Positions 35,137-44,266 are shown, counted from the first letter of the stretch. The stretch: 64,000 nucleotides of DNA from [Clostridium] scindens ATCC 35704 (GCF_004295125.1 NZ_CP036170.1:499501-563500); one strand, 5' to 3'. The notes: a model not told the origin generated them from the letters alone. A program made the numbers and translations.

Positions 35137-36598
35137 CCAGCAATCCCTCCTCTTCATTTAACATCTGCTTTTTCTTCTTTTTTCTGATGATAACGACTGC
35201 CACGACAATCCCCACAATGATGACTACAGCGATTGCGATCGGCACTACCGGGACTTTGCCTTGCTCTTCTTGCGGGATTTCCATCATCGCGGCATCGTCC
35301 GCGCTCATCTCTGTCACTTCCAACTGAAGATCTTTGGTGGTTGTGGAGACTTTTCCGGCCTCATCTTCGTAACTCAGCGTCATCGTGACCTTTGCCGGTC
35401 CCTTTGTTGCCTTCTTGCCTTCCAGCATCGCGTCTATGGATGCCGCCGCGCCGGATTCTACATTTCCTACAAACACTTCTTCCTTCTTAATGCCAGCCCC
35501 TTCAAAGGTAGCCTTCACATTATATAGTTTGATGCGTCCCAGATTATAGAGGCTGCAGGAAACATTTCCTTCTTCTCCCACCGCAATGGCCTCCGGGCTT
35601 ATATCAAAGTCGCTGAACTCAAACCTTGCATCCTGCTTGACAGGAATCGAGATGCTGGAATCCGCCTCTATCTGAGCAGCATTGGCGTCTTCATACTTCA
35701 TGCCCATGTCGATGCTGTACGGCTTCTGAAGCAGGTCTGCCTTGGCATTGAGCTGGATGGATATATCCGCCGTTCCATTGGCCGCGATTCCGTCCAGATA
35801 AATAGAGCTCGCACCGGATGTAGGAAGGAATGCGGGAGCCATAGTCTGCTCATCCTTTCCTTCCGTCGGAGCGTTCAGATTGAACAGCATATTGCTGACT
35901 CTGGTGGACTTGGAAGTATTCTTCAGATGGATAGTCAGTGTGAAGTCGCTTCCGGCGCGCACCTCCGCAGGATCCGTGGTGAAGCCTGTGACAATGACCC
36001 TTGGGACAGACCCGGAGCCTTCCGAGCCGCCACCGCTAAAAGATGCCCCGCCGTTGCTGAATCCTCCTGCTTCGATGCCCTCATCTCCTCCGGCGTAGAC
36101 AGCCTGCGGCTGGTCAGAACCGCCGCCAGGCGTGCTGTCCTTCTTTTCTTCCGGCTTCGCTGTCGTATTCACGTAAAAATTCTGGGTTACTTTAGCCTCC
36201 TGATCATCACCGATATATCCTTTAAAAACCAGCGTATATCTGGCGGTAGGAACATCTTCTCTCTGGGTAAATTCAAATGCCACTTCCTCCTGTGAGTTGG
36301 CCGGTAGCATGCTGATGGTTTTGCGGTAACTTTGGAAATCCGTCTGAAACGGCCATGCATCCCCGGTATCTCCCAGTTCTGGCGCTATTACTACATTTTC
36401 CATAGCATTGTTGGTATTATTGGAAATCACCAGTGTCCACTTCTGGGCTTTTCCTGCCTGGTATACAGGCGCCTTGTTGTCCTTGGATGCAATGGACAGT
36501 TCCGGCACTGCCGCCTCCGCCTTCTGAGCCGGCATCGCCGATACTGCCACCAGGGCCGCAATAAATACTCCTGATAGTATCTGTTTTAATCTTTTCAT
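35102..36598 (-). CDS. secreted membrane-anchored protein with S-layer-like (COG1361) domains
   Basis: This 498-residue protein has a signal peptide (AALVAVSAMPAQKAEA, cleavage about residue 29), beta-sandwich repeats of NEW3/CARDB type (VYQAGKAQKWTLVISNNTNN; EVRAGSDFTLTIHLKNTSKS; AIAVGEEGNVSCSLYNLGRI), a Gly/Ser-rich linker and a C-terminal membrane helix with a lysine-rich tail. It sits between the ATPase and the permease, so it probably acts as the extracellular partner of this exporter. The substrate is unknown. Confidence 0.85.
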   Translation of the reverse strand: MKRLKQILSGVFIAALVAVSAMPAQKAEAAVPELSIASKDNKAPVYQAGKAQKWTLVISNNTNNAMENVVIAPELGDTGDAWPFQTDFQSYRKTISMLPANSQEEVAFEFTQREDVPTARYTLVFKGYIGDDQEAKVTQNFYVNTTAKPEEKKDSTPGGGSDQPQAVYAGGDEGIEAGGFSNGGASFSGGGSEGSGSVPRVIVTGFTTDPAEVRAGSDFTLTIHLKNTSKSTRVSNMLFNLNAPTEGKDEQTMAPAFLPTSGASSIYLDGIAANGTADISIQLNAKADLLQKPYSIDMGMKYEDANAAQIEADSSISIPVKQDARFEFSDFDISPEAIAVGEEGNVSCSLYNLGRIKLYNVKATFEGAGIKKEEVFVGNVESGAAASIDAMLEGKKATKGPAKVTMTLSYEDEAGKVSTTTKDLQLEVTEMSADDAAMMEIPQEEQGKVPVVPIAIAVVIIVGIVVAVVIIRKKKKKQMLNEEEGLLDELDGPSEDEH

Positions 36599-36601
36599 AT
36601 T

Positions 36602-37315
36602 TTATATATCCTCCCTCAATATTTTTTCCAGGTTCTCCTCTATCTTAAGGATCTTTCCATCCCGGATGTGGAAGATCCTGTCTGCATAAGCCGCCAGATG
36701 CTGGTCATGGGTTACCATGACCAGCGTCTTCTTCTGCTCTCTTACCACCTTCTGCATCAGTTCCATCACTTCCTCCGAAGTGTGGGAATCCAGGTTCCCG
36801 GTTGGCTCATCGGCAAATATGATCTTCGGGTCTACCACCAGCGCCCTTGCTACGCCTACCCTCTGCTGCTGCCCGCCGGACATCTGGTTGGGCAGGTGCT
36901 TCTTATGCTTTTTTAAGTTGACCAGATCCAGCATCTTGTCAGCCTTCTTCAATCGGATATCCTTTGGAATCCCGCGGAAGCTTAGAGGCAGCGCCACATT
37001 CTCCACCGCGTTCATGGTTCCCAGCAGGTGGAAGGACTGGAAGATGAACCCTACATGATCGCGGCGGAACCGCACCAGCTGGTCCTCGTTCAATGTCTCG
37101 ATATGCTGCCCTGCAATTACTACGCTTCCCTTTGTGGGCTTCTCAAGGCCTGCCAGCATATTCAGCAGGGTAGACTTGCCTGAACCGGACGTTCCAACGA
37201 TCGCGCAGAATTCGCCCTCGCAGATATCGAAATTAACCCCATCAAGCGCCCGGACAATCTCATCCCCTACTCGGTATAACTTATACAGATCTCTCACTTC
37301 TATTACTTTTCCCAT
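36602..37315 (-). CDS. ABC transporter ATP-binding protein (LolD/MacB type)
   Basis: The 237-residue ATPase has Walker A (VGTSGSGKSTLLN), Q-loop (FIFQSFHLLG), signature (QMSGGQQQRVGVARAL), Walker B (KIIFADEPTGNLD) and H-loop (VMVTHDQHLAAYADR). It is the first gene of the three-gene exporter cassette; four bases separate it from the next gene. Confidence 0.95.
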   Translation of the reverse strand: MGKVIEVRDLYKLYRVGDEIVRALDGVNFDICEGEFCAIVGTSGSGKSTLLNMLAGLEKPTKGSVVIAGQHIETLNEDQLVRFRRDHVGFIFQSFHLLGTMNAVENVALPLSFRGIPKDIRLKKADKMLDLVNLKKHKKHLPNQMSGGQQQRVGVARALVVDPKIIFADEPTGNLDSHTSEEVMELMQKVVREQKKTLVMVTHDQHLAAYADRIFHIRDGKILKIEENLEKILREDI

Positions 37316-37397
37316 AAGCCCCTCCTGTCATATGTGTTCTAAGTATACAATAGAAATAGAAATACTTTCGATAGAAATTATGAAATATTTCTTAATA

Positions 37398-37426
37398 TTG
37401 CATTTTTGTAAAAAAAGTATTATAAT
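37398..37426 (+). promoter_or_regulatory. promoter of tRNA-Gly
   Basis: TTGCAT (37398-37403) and a perfect TATAAT (37421-37426) have a 17-base spacer and end nine bases before the tRNA. Confidence 0.75.
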
Positions 37427-37435
37427 ATGTTTTGT

Positions 37436-37506
37436 GCAGATGTAGTTCATCGGTAGAATACCAGCTTCCCAAGCTGGGGAGGCGGGTTCGATTCCCGTCA
37501 TCTGCT
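37436..37506 (+). tRNA. tRNA-Gly (anticodon CCC)
   Basis: This 71-nt cloverleaf has a 7-bp acceptor stem (GCAGATG/CATCTGC), anticodon stem CCAGC/GCTGG with loop TTCCCAA giving CCC, and T arm GCGGG-TTCGATT-CCCGT. CCA is not encoded. A weak terminator hairpin follows at about 37513-37551. Confidence 0.95.
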
Positions 37507-37512
37507 CTTTTC

Positions 37513-37552
37513 CAGGCTGGGAATACAATTGTTGTGTATTCTTAGCCTTTCT
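37513..37552 (+). terminator. probable terminator after tRNA-Gly
   Basis: GGCT and GAATAC arms pair with GTATTC and AGCC with small internal loops, followed by TTTC. Confidence 0.5.
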
Positions 37553-37580
37553 TAATACGATAGCCTATGAAGGAGCGGAC

Positions 37581-37877
37581 ATGATACTAACCATCGGATT
37601 ATCCATAAAAGCATTAAAAAAAGAGCCTTTTTCAGGCTCTCACTGCGGCATGAGATATTATCTTAACGTGTTAGACGATATGCTGTATGCATACATCTAT
37701 TCTGAACCCTGGTGTTTTGAGGCAACCCCGGATGACCAGAAGGAGCAGAAGGAATTTCCGTTTACCCAGGAAGGCCTGGATGCGGCGGTGGACTGGCTCA
37801 ATGCAGTCTACGAAGAAAGACGCCTTCAATTCAATAAGGCGGAAAAAGACAAGATGAAGCATTTCCTTGGAAGGTAA
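37581..37877 (+). CDS. small unknown protein
   Basis: The 98-residue soluble protein includes CGMRYYLNVLDDMLYAYIYS and a helical C-terminus ending KDKMKHFLGR. The ATG at 37581 follows GAAGGAG. I recognise no domain. It lies 75 bp behind tRNA-Gly and converges on the Na/Pi transporter through a shared terminator. Confidence 0.8.
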   Translation: MILTIGLSIKALKKEPFSGSHCGMRYYLNVLDDMLYAYIYSEPWCFEATPDDQKEQKEFPFTQEGLDAAVDWLNAVYEERRLQFNKAEKDKMKHFLGR

Positions 37878-37912
37878 GAAGAGCGCCGGCATACACCGGC
37901 GCTCTTCTTATG
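37877..37912. terminator. bidirectional terminator
   Basis: AAGAGCGCCGG pairs with CCGGCGCTCTT around a short loop, between the stops of two converging genes; the Na/Pi transporter stop falls next to the stem. Confidence 0.75.
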
Positions 37913-39548
37913 CAACACTTTCCAGCACCTCTTCCGCAATATTGCGGGCATGGTCTGATATACGCTCCAGGCACACCAGGGTATCCAGAAATACGATCCC
38001 CGCCTCCGCATTGCACTGGTTGTTCGTCAGGCGCTTAATGTGCCTGCTTCGAAGCGTGATCTCCAGATTGTCTGCCTGGGTCTCTTTCTCAATCACCTTC
38101 AAAGCCTTTTCCCTGCTCTTCTCTTCAAAGGCTTCCAAGGCATATTTATAACTGTCAATACATACATCCAGCATTTCTCTTAACTGGGAACTTCCGATTT
38201 CTGAGAATGCCACCTTCTTTTCATAGAGCGTCTCCGCAAATTCAGAGATATTTTCACAGTAATCGCTGATACGTTCTATATCCGACACCATCTGAAGAAG
38301 GTGTGCCAAATCTTGATGCTCCTTCTCGCTGATCTGGAGAGAACTTAACTTGATCGCATAGTCGGTAATGCCCGCGCTAAGCTTATCCACCGTAGTCTCT
38401 TCTTCCTTCAGGAACTGGATATCCTCATCCTTGAGCGTAAAGAGAACCGTCTTGGCAACGTCCAGAGAATCCTTTACGATCTCGCCCATACGAGCCACTT
38501 CTCTGACTGTAGACTGAAGAGCAATGCTTGGTGTCTCCAGGATACGGTCGTCCAATAGCACCTTGCTCTTGTCCTGGGTATCCTCCTCCACGCGCCCGAT
38601 CTTCTTGGCCAGCTTGATAATCCAGCTGGATACCGGGAAGAGAAGCACCGTCGTGCCAATATTAAATGCCGTATGCACAATACTGATTTCTGTCTGCGTG
38701 ATGATGCCAACGCCTGCCTCTGGATGGAGGACTTCAAAATAGACGATGGCGATTACGCTGAATATAATCGTACCAATGATGTTAAATAGCAGATGCATCA
38801 GCGCGGCTGTCTTAGCATTCTTCTTCGCGCCAAGACTTGACAGGATTGCGGTGATACAGGTACCGATATTCTGTCCCATGATAATGTAGATAGCAGCGCT
38901 GAATGGGACCAGCCCTGCCGCCGCCAGACTCTGCAGGATACCCACGGAAGCCGAGGAACTCTGAATGATCGCCGTCACAAGGGCGCCTGCCAGGATTCCA
39001 AGAAGCGGGTTATTTCCCAACGTAACGAAGATACTGCGGAATCCTTCGGATTCTTGCAGCGGCGCTACTGCTGATGACATAGATGTAATACCAATAAATA
39101 ACAAGCCAAAGCCCACGACGATGCTGGCAATCTCTTTGGATGAGCGTCTTTTCCCGGTCAGCATGATGATCACGCCCAGCATGACCGCAATCGGAGCCAG
39201 AGTGGTCGGGCTTAGGAACTTGGCCCACTCGACAGAAGATACCAGCCAACCTGTCACCGTGGTACCTACATTCGCTCCCATAATAACGCCCATAGCCTGG
39301 GTCAGATTCATAATTCCTGCATTTACAAATCCCACGACCATGACCGTGGTGGCTGATGAACTCTGGATGACCGCGGTAATCGCAGCTCCAAGCAGCACTC
39401 CCATCAGCTTATTCTTCGTCAGCACTTCCAGCAGGGACTTCATCTTATTGCCTGCCGCATTCTCAAGGCCCTGAGCCATGATCTGCATACCATAGATGAA
39501 CATTCCAAGTCCACCTACGAAGGGTATGATGATGTTTAAGTAATTCAT
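37908..39548 (-). CDS. Na/Pi cotransporter with PhoU-like C-terminal domain
   Basis: This 546-residue protein has two inverted membrane repeats, each with the QSSSA motif (AVIQSSSATTVMVVGFVNAG, AIIQSSSASVGILQSLA), as in NptA-type transporters. Residues after about 345 form helical PhoU-like repeats (LSSLQISEKEHQDLAHLLQM). It would import phosphate with sodium. Start ATG 39548 follows AGGAGG. Confidence 0.92.
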   Translation of the reverse strand: MNYLNIIIPFVGGLGMFIYGMQIMAQGLENAAGNKMKSLLEVLTKNKLMGVLLGAAITAVIQSSSATTVMVVGFVNAGIMNLTQAMGVIMGANVGTTVTGWLVSSVEWAKFLSPTTLAPIAVMLGVIIMLTGKRRSSKEIASIVVGFGLLFIGITSMSSAVAPLQESEGFRSIFVTLGNNPLLGILAGALVTAIIQSSSASVGILQSLAAAGLVPFSAAIYIIMGQNIGTCITAILSSLGAKKNAKTAALMHLLFNIIGTIIFSVIAIVYFEVLHPEAGVGIITQTEISIVHTAFNIGTTVLLFPVSSWIIKLAKKIGRVEEDTQDKSKVLLDDRILETPSIALQSTVREVARMGEIVKDSLDVAKTVLFTLKDEDIQFLKEEETTVDKLSAGITDYAIKLSSLQISEKEHQDLAHLLQMVSDIERISDYCENISEFAETLYEKKVAFSEIGSSQLREMLDVCIDSYKYALEAFEEKSREKALKVIEKETQADNLEITLRSRHIKRLTNNQCNAEAGIVFLDTLVCLERISDHARNIAEEVLESVA

Positions 39549-39624
39549 TGGTTTCCTCCTAATGTACAAATAAACTCACTATTTCTACAATACCATTAAC
39601 AAATAGAGAAAACAACAAGTTTTT

Positions 39625-39981
39625 TTACTTTTTCATCTTAGGCTCAAATACCATGGATGCCAGGTAACCGAATATCAGTGCCGCCGAGATCCCAACCGCG
39701 CTGGCCTTAAAGCCTCCCAGAAAGATTCCGATGAATCCTTCTTTATCTACCGCTTCTTTGACACCTTTCCATAAAAGATTCCCAAACCCCGTAAGCGGAA
39801 CGCTTGCCCCTGCCCCGGCGAAGTCCTGGAAAGGCTGGTACAGCTGCAAGGCTCCCAGAACGGCTCCGCCGCACACCAAAAGCACCATGATGCGCCCCGG
39901 CATCAGTTTCGTCCGATCCAGCAGGATCTGCACCAGAGCGCAGATCAATCCTCCGATCAAAAATGCTTTTAAATAATCCAT
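39625..39981 (-). CDS. spoVAE: stage V sporulation protein AE
   Basis: This 118-residue hydrophobic protein starts MDYLKAFLIGGLICALVQIL and contains GAGASVPLTGFGNLLWKGV, typical of SpoVAE (b type). It is part of the inner spore membrane channel that takes up dipicolinate. I start at ATG 39981 after GAAGGAG; a longer in-frame start upstream would run into spoVAD. Confidence 0.92.
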   Translation of the reverse strand: MDYLKAFLIGGLICALVQILLDRTKLMPGRIMVLLVCGGAVLGALQLYQPFQDFAGAGASVPLTGFGNLLWKGVKEAVDKEGFIGIFLGGFKASAVGISAALIFGYLASMVFEPKMKK

Positions 39982-39997
39982 ATTTTTCTCCTTCCTG

Positions 39998-41002
39998 CTA
40001 GCAATGTTCCAGCACGATTCCATGGGCGATTCCCGGCACGCTGGCACCTTCGTTGAAACTGACGGTGGACATCAGCGCTCCCGTGGGGACAAAAAGAATC
40101 CGCTTCCATTCCCCCTTGATCAGTTTCGGAAGGATATAAGCTGACAGCGTTGTGGCCGCGCACCCGCATCCGCTTCCCCCTGCGTGGGTGTCCTGCGTCT
40201 GCTGGTCAAAGATGGTCATGCCGCAGTCCATATGGTTCTTCTTAATGTCATACCCTCTGCCCCTCATCAGATCGAACAGAATACTCTGACCTACATATCC
40301 CAGATCCCCGGTAATAATACGGCTGTACTCTTCCGCCGCGTATCCAAAGTCTTCCAGATTCTGGATGATGGTGTTGCAGGCTGCTGGCGCCATACAGGCT
40401 CCCATATTCTGGGAATCCTTAAGCCCATAGTCCACAATCTTGCCGATGGTGACTCCGGTTATCCTCACGTGGCTTCGCTTTTTCCCAAGTATGAAGGCCC
40501 CGCTTCCGGTCACCGTCCACTGTGCGGACAGAGGCCTCTGGTTCGCGTATCCAAGCGGAAAACGGAATTCCTTCTCCGCGCTTCCAAAATGGCTGGAAGT
40601 GACTGCCATCATATAATCTCCATAGTTTCCTGCAACGCTCATGGAGGCAAGCGCCAGAGCCTCCCCTGCCGTAGAGCATGCCCCAAACAGGCCAAACATA
40701 GGGATTCCCAGCCCCTCTACTCCGATCGACGTGGCAATTCCCTGTCGCAGCAAGTCTCCGCCAAAGAGATATCTGATGTCCGCAGGCTCCAGATGCTCCT
40801 TCCCCATAGCCAGCAGGCAAGCCTCCTTCTGCATGGTGCTCTCTGCCGCTTCCCAGGTATCCTCCCCAAAGAGATCTTCGCTCTCCACCATATCGAACAT
40901 CTTGCCCAGAGGTCCTTCCCCCTCCTTTTTTCCTACCACGGATGCGCTGCTGATCAGAAATGGAGACTCCTCGAATTGAATGCTTTGCTGTCCTTTTATC
41001 AT
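39998..41002 (-). CDS. spoVAD: stage V sporulation protein AD
   Basis: The 334-residue SpoVAD has a thiolase-like fold; GLFGACSTAGEALALASM resembles the thiolase Cys segment, and DTHAGGSGCGCAATTLSAYI lies near the end. It binds dipicolinate on the spore inner membrane. It lies 1 bp from spoVAC. Confidence 0.95.
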   Translation of the reverse strand: MIKGQQSIQFEESPFLISSASVVGKKEGEGPLGKMFDMVESEDLFGEDTWEAAESTMQKEACLLAMGKEHLEPADIRYLFGGDLLRQGIATSIGVEGLGIPMFGLFGACSTAGEALALASMSVAGNYGDYMMAVTSSHFGSAEKEFRFPLGYANQRPLSAQWTVTGSGAFILGKKRSHVRITGVTIGKIVDYGLKDSQNMGACMAPAACNTIIQNLEDFGYAAEEYSRIITGDLGYVGQSILFDLMRGRGYDIKKNHMDCGMTIFDQQTQDTHAGGSGCGCAATTLSAYILPKLIKGEWKRILFVPTGALMSTVSFNEGASVPGIAHGIVLEHC

Positions 41003-41003
41003 A

Positions 41004-41483
41004 TTAAAATACCCCGCTTATCTTCAATATCCAGTAGCCAAGCCCCAGTAGCCAGCTGGTAAATATCCCATACAGGATGACCGGGCCTGCAATGGTAAAG
41101 ATCTTGCAGCCGATGCCCATGACCTGTCCTTCTTTCTTGTATTCGATCGCCGGAGCGGCCACAGAGTTGGCGAATCCGGTAATGGGTACCAGCGCGCCGG
41201 CGCCTCCCCATTTTGCAATGCCTGGGTAGATGTTAAACCCTGTCAGAAGGACGCTTAAAAGAACCAGTATCATGGAGGTCCACCCTCCGCTGATATCCTT
41301 ATCGAGTCCTGATTTCTCGCAGACATCCAAGATTGCCTGTCCAATCACGCAGATGGCTCCGCCGGTCACAAACGCCTTCGCCATATTGGCCGGAAGATTG
41401 TGAACCGGCGTCTTCCGTTTTACATAATTTTCGTATGCTTGCTGCTGTCTTTGCTTGTCCAATTTTGTTTCCTCCATAATCAT
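41004..41483 (-). CDS. spoVAC: stage V sporulation protein AC
   Basis: The 159-residue SpoVAC has five hydrophobic segments and the motifs MAKAFVTGGAICVIGQAI and GGAGALVPITGFANSVAAPA. It acts as a mechanosensitive dipicolinate channel in spores. AGGAATTAA precedes the ATG, which follows spoVAB by 7 bp. Confidence 0.95.
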   Translation of the reverse strand: MIMEETKLDKQRQQQAYENYVKRKTPVHNLPANMAKAFVTGGAICVIGQAILDVCEKSGLDKDISGGWTSMILVLLSVLLTGFNIYPGIAKWGGAGALVPITGFANSVAAPAIEYKKEGQVMGIGCKIFTIAGPVILYGIFTSWLLGLGYWILKISGVF

Positions 41484-41490
41484 TTAATTC

Positions 41491-41907
41491 CTACCACCGG
41501 TTGAAGAAGAATATGAATGCCCCGATTCCTTTTCCCAGCGCTATTCCCAATATAATATAGGGAATGCAGCGAAGCAGCTTGATCCTGCGGATAAAGATCG
41601 GGAACAGATTCAATATCTCTGCCAGCGCCATGGACCAGCACCCCACGAAGATTCCCCCGAACAGGCCGAAGATTGGCACAAGCCACCCGCCGTGGGGAAT
41701 CGAGATCTGATAGATAAAGAATATGTTGCCCAGAATTCCTCCCAGGGCCACACTGTCTTCATACAGAAGGATATGCTCTCCGGTATGGGTCCTGTCCGCA
41801 AAGTCGGATACTACGCCCAGGCCGATCACAAAGGAAAACAATCCCCCTGCTACCGCCACGCCGGCGCTAAGACCGATGATTGCCAGTAGTATTTGTGCTG
41901 CCCACAT
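41491..41907 (-). CDS. spoVAB: stage V sporulation protein AB
   Basis: This 138-residue membrane protein (four to five helices) starts MWAAQILLAIIGLSAGVAVA and has YEDSVALGGILGNIFFIYQ, conserved in SpoVAB. It overlaps spoVAA by 41 bp, a notable overlap that suggests coupled translation. Confidence 0.92.
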   Translation of the reverse strand: MWAAQILLAIIGLSAGVAVAGGLFSFVIGLGVVSDFADRTHTGEHILLYEDSVALGGILGNIFFIYQISIPHGGWLVPIFGLFGGIFVGCWSMALAEILNLFPIFIRRIKLLRCIPYIILGIALGKGIGAFIFFFNRW

Positions 41908-42541
41908 CCAGTTCTTTCTCCTTTCTGGAATATGTCTCTATCAGGGTCGTCTGGATATCATTCTCATATAAACGCATTTCCACCTCCATAGGCGTTGGAT
42001 CTACCGTAAACTTCTTTTTTCCAAAATGATTGAAAAATGTCAGAATTCCTATGATAAGTCCAATGCAGTAAGTCAGTTCCAGAATCGTAAATCCGCTGTT
42101 CGTCTTACCAGTGACCAGTTCATAGATCTGCGAGAACATCTTGGTCGTCCCGACGTCGTTGTTGAACGCCATAATGGAGAATGCCGCTCCGATAAAACTG
42201 ATGATTACCACGCCCACCACCTTCATCAGGTGCACGGCGCCTCCGGCAGTCTGCTGCTCCTCATAGGTAACGATAAAGTCCGCTTCTCCCATGTTCTGGA
42301 CATCCATATTTGGAAACTGCTGATGGATGCATTCGATTACCTTCAGGATGGACACCGTAGTTCGGTTCTGGTGCTTCTTATCCGTATGATGGAACTTTAA
42401 AAGCTTGATCGTATTCAGTTTGGGAACTACAGACGGATTCGCGCATTCCATGGTCACTACATCGCCAAGGGTTACTTCCGCCTTGGTGACCTCTACATTT
42501 CTGTCCGCCTTTATATATACGGTTTCGCTGTTTGCCGCCAT
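41867..42541 (-). CDS. spoVAA: stage V sporulation protein AA
   Basis: This 224-residue SpoVAA has an N-terminal soluble domain (TVYIKADRNVEVTKAEVTLGD) and two membrane helices in the C-terminal half (VVGVVIISFIGAAFSIMAF, LTYCIGLIIGILTFF). It starts at ATG 42541, overlapping the upstream 51-codon gene by none and separated by 2 bp. Confidence 0.93.
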   Translation of the reverse strand: MAANSETVYIKADRNVEVTKAEVTLGDVVTMECANPSVVPKLNTIKLLKFHHTDKKHQNRTTVSILKVIECIHQQFPNMDVQNMGEADFIVTYEEQQTAGGAVHLMKVVGVVIISFIGAAFSIMAFNNDVGTTKMFSQIYELVTGKTNSGFTILELTYCIGLIIGILTFFNHFGKKKFTVDPTPMEVEMRLYENDIQTTLIETYSRKEKELDVGSTNTTGNHRS

Positions 42542-42543
42542 AA

Positions 42544-42699
42544 TTACCCCCTGCTTTCCATACTGGCTGTCACGAGCGTGCCTTCACTTACATGATTCCT
42601 GCTCTTGACATCGCCGAAATAATAGATAAATCCTATGATGATCGCAGCCGCTACGACGCAAATCAGGCACACCCTGAGTTTTTTCCTTGCCTCATCCAT
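42544..42699 (-). CDS. 51-residue single-pass membrane protein between sigF and spoVAA
   Basis: ATG at 42697-42699 follows GGTGGAAAGT and opens a 51-codon frame ending 2 bp before spoVAA. The translation starts MDEARKKLRVCLICVVAAA and has one membrane helix (residues about 9-27), then a short outside tail ending ASMESRG. Its spacing places it within the sigF-spoVA transcript. I know no name for it. It is too short for usual gene calling. Confidence 0.8.
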   Translation of the reverse strand: MDEARKKLRVCLICVVAAAIIIGFIYYFGDVKSRNHVSEGTLVTASMESRG

Positions 42700-42771
42700 A
42701 CTTTCCACCTTCTTTATTCCTTTTGTGGGTTAGTATGGATGGTTTCGGGAAAAATATACATGGCGCGCCTG

Positions 42772-43485
42772 TCATATTCGTTCTCTGAGATTTTTTAAAA
42801 TTTTCTTTTCCATCCTGGATACCTGGACCTGGGATATGCCCAGTTCCCTGCCTACCTGGGTCTGGGTCTGGTTGGCAAAATAGCGGAGATAGATCAGCTG
42901 CCTCTCGTCTTTATCCAGATAATTCAGCAATTGCTGAAGCAGCATATGATTAAGGATCTTGTCCTCCCCGCCTTCCTTCTCCGGCAGTTTATCCATCAGG
43001 CGGATCTCCTGTCCTTCCTTCTGGTAGATCGGCTTATGAAGGGACTCAATATCGCCGCTGGCATCCAATGCCATGGTTAACTCCTCGCGCTCAACATTGA
43101 GGCTCTCAGCTATCTCGGTAATCGTAGGATCTCTGCCCCACTGCTCCTGCAGCCTTTCCTGACACAGATATGCCTTGTATGCCAGTTCTTTCAGCGAACG
43201 GCTGACCTTGATCATCCCGTCGTCTCTCAGAAAGCGCTTGATCTCCCCGGATATCATCGGGACGGCATACGTGGAAAACTTCACATCGTAAGACATGTCA
43301 AACTTGTCTATGGCCTTTAGAAGTCCGATGTTCCCTACCTGGAACAAATCTTCTGCCTCTACGCCCCTGTTATAGAATCTTTTTACAATGCACCATACAA
43401 GGCCTGCATTTTCCTCCACTAATCGTGCTCTTGCTTCTTCATCCCCGTCGTGAGACTTCTGAATTAAAGCGATTGTGTGGTCCAT
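42772..43485 (-). CDS. sigF: forespore sigma factor SigF
   Basis: The 237-residue sigma factor has region 2 (NAGLVWCIVKRFYNRGVEAEDLFQVGNIGLLKAIDKFD), region 3 and region 4 with helix-turn-helix (TQTQVGRELGISQVQVSRMEKKIL). It is the first compartment-specific sigma of the forespore. It overlaps spoIIAB by 22 bp, as in the conserved spoIIA operon. Confidence 0.97.
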   Translation of the reverse strand: MDHTIALIQKSHDGDEEARARLVEENAGLVWCIVKRFYNRGVEAEDLFQVGNIGLLKAIDKFDMSYDVKFSTYAVPMISGEIKRFLRDDGMIKVSRSLKELAYKAYLCQERLQEQWGRDPTITEIAESLNVEREELTMALDASGDIESLHKPIYQKEGQEIRLMDKLPEKEGGEDKILNHMLLQQLLNYLDKDERQLIYLRYFANQTQTQVGRELGISQVQVSRMEKKILKNLRERI

Positions 43486-43919
43486 AGTCTACGTCCTTTT
43501 CCAATTGTTTTTTCCATCTTTACCGTTGTTCCTTTGCCCGGGACTGATTCAACTTCCAGTTTATCCATAAAGGCTTCCATGAATGAGAATCCCATTCCCG
43601 ACCGCTCCAATTCCGGCTTCGTGGTAAAAAGCGGCTCCATGGCCTGCTTGACATCCTCGATTCCCTTCCCTTCATCTTCTATTTCAAGATAAAGGGTCTT
43701 GCCTTCTGTACGGCAGCGGATATAGATGTTATGTACCTCGCTCTCATATCCATGGATGATGGCGTTGGTCACCGCCTCCGATACCGCCGTCTTTACATCC
43801 GACACTTCTTCCACCGTGGGGTTAAGGGATGTCATAAAGGCTGCCACCGTCACCCGGGCAAAGGATTCATTGGATGAGCGGCTGTCAAATATTAACTGCA
43901 TTTCATTGGTATTCTCCAT
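43464..43919 (-). CDS. spoIIAB: anti-sigma F factor / serine kinase SpoIIAB
   Basis: This 151-residue protein is a GHKL kinase: N-box DVKTAVSEAVTNAIIHGYE, G1 ELEIEDEGKGIEDVKQ-like and G2 RSGMGFSFMEAF. It holds SigF inactive and phosphorylates SpoIIAA. It lies directly after spoIIAA with no gap. Confidence 0.96.
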   Translation of the reverse strand: MENTNEMQLIFDSRSSNESFARVTVAAFMTSLNPTVEEVSDVKTAVSEAVTNAIIHGYESEVHNIYIRCRTEGKTLYLEIEDEGKGIEDVKQAMEPLFTTKPELERSGMGFSFMEAFMDKLEVESVPGKGTTVKMEKTIGKGRRLWTTQSL

Positions 43920-44231
43920 CTACTTCTCCTCCTCATATATCTGCATAATTTTTGTGACACCAGACATGGTCAATATCTTCTTCATTCTTTCATTTGCGTG
44001 CACCGCGCACACCTCTCCTCCCAGCATATAGATTCTTTTATAGCGCCCCATAATCACTCCGATTCCTGAACTGTCCATAAAATTTGTTTCCGCAAAATCA
44101 AAGATGACATAGCGGATGTGGTTGCGCTCAATCAGATGGTCCGACTCCTTTCTGATCTCTTCCGCATTGTGGTGATCCAGCTCATGTGGAAGAAATACCG
44201 TCAGACAATTCTCCTGTACCTGATACTTCAT
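43920..44231 (-). CDS. spoIIAA: anti-anti-sigma factor SpoIIAA
   Basis: The 103-residue STAS protein has the phosphorylated serine motif NFMDSSGIGVIMGRYK. Dephosphorylated SpoIIAA frees SigF from SpoIIAB. I start at ATG 44231 (MKYQVQENCL), six bases after GGAGG, rather than at upstream in-frame codons. Confidence 0.95.
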   Translation of the reverse strand: MKYQVQENCLTVFLPHELDHHNAEEIRKESDHLIERNHIRYVIFDFAETNFMDSSGIGVIMGRYKRIYMLGGEVCAVHANERMKKILTMSGVTKIMQIYEEEK

Positions 44232-44266
44232 ATTCATCCTCCTTTTTATTTTGTCCATTCGACGCA

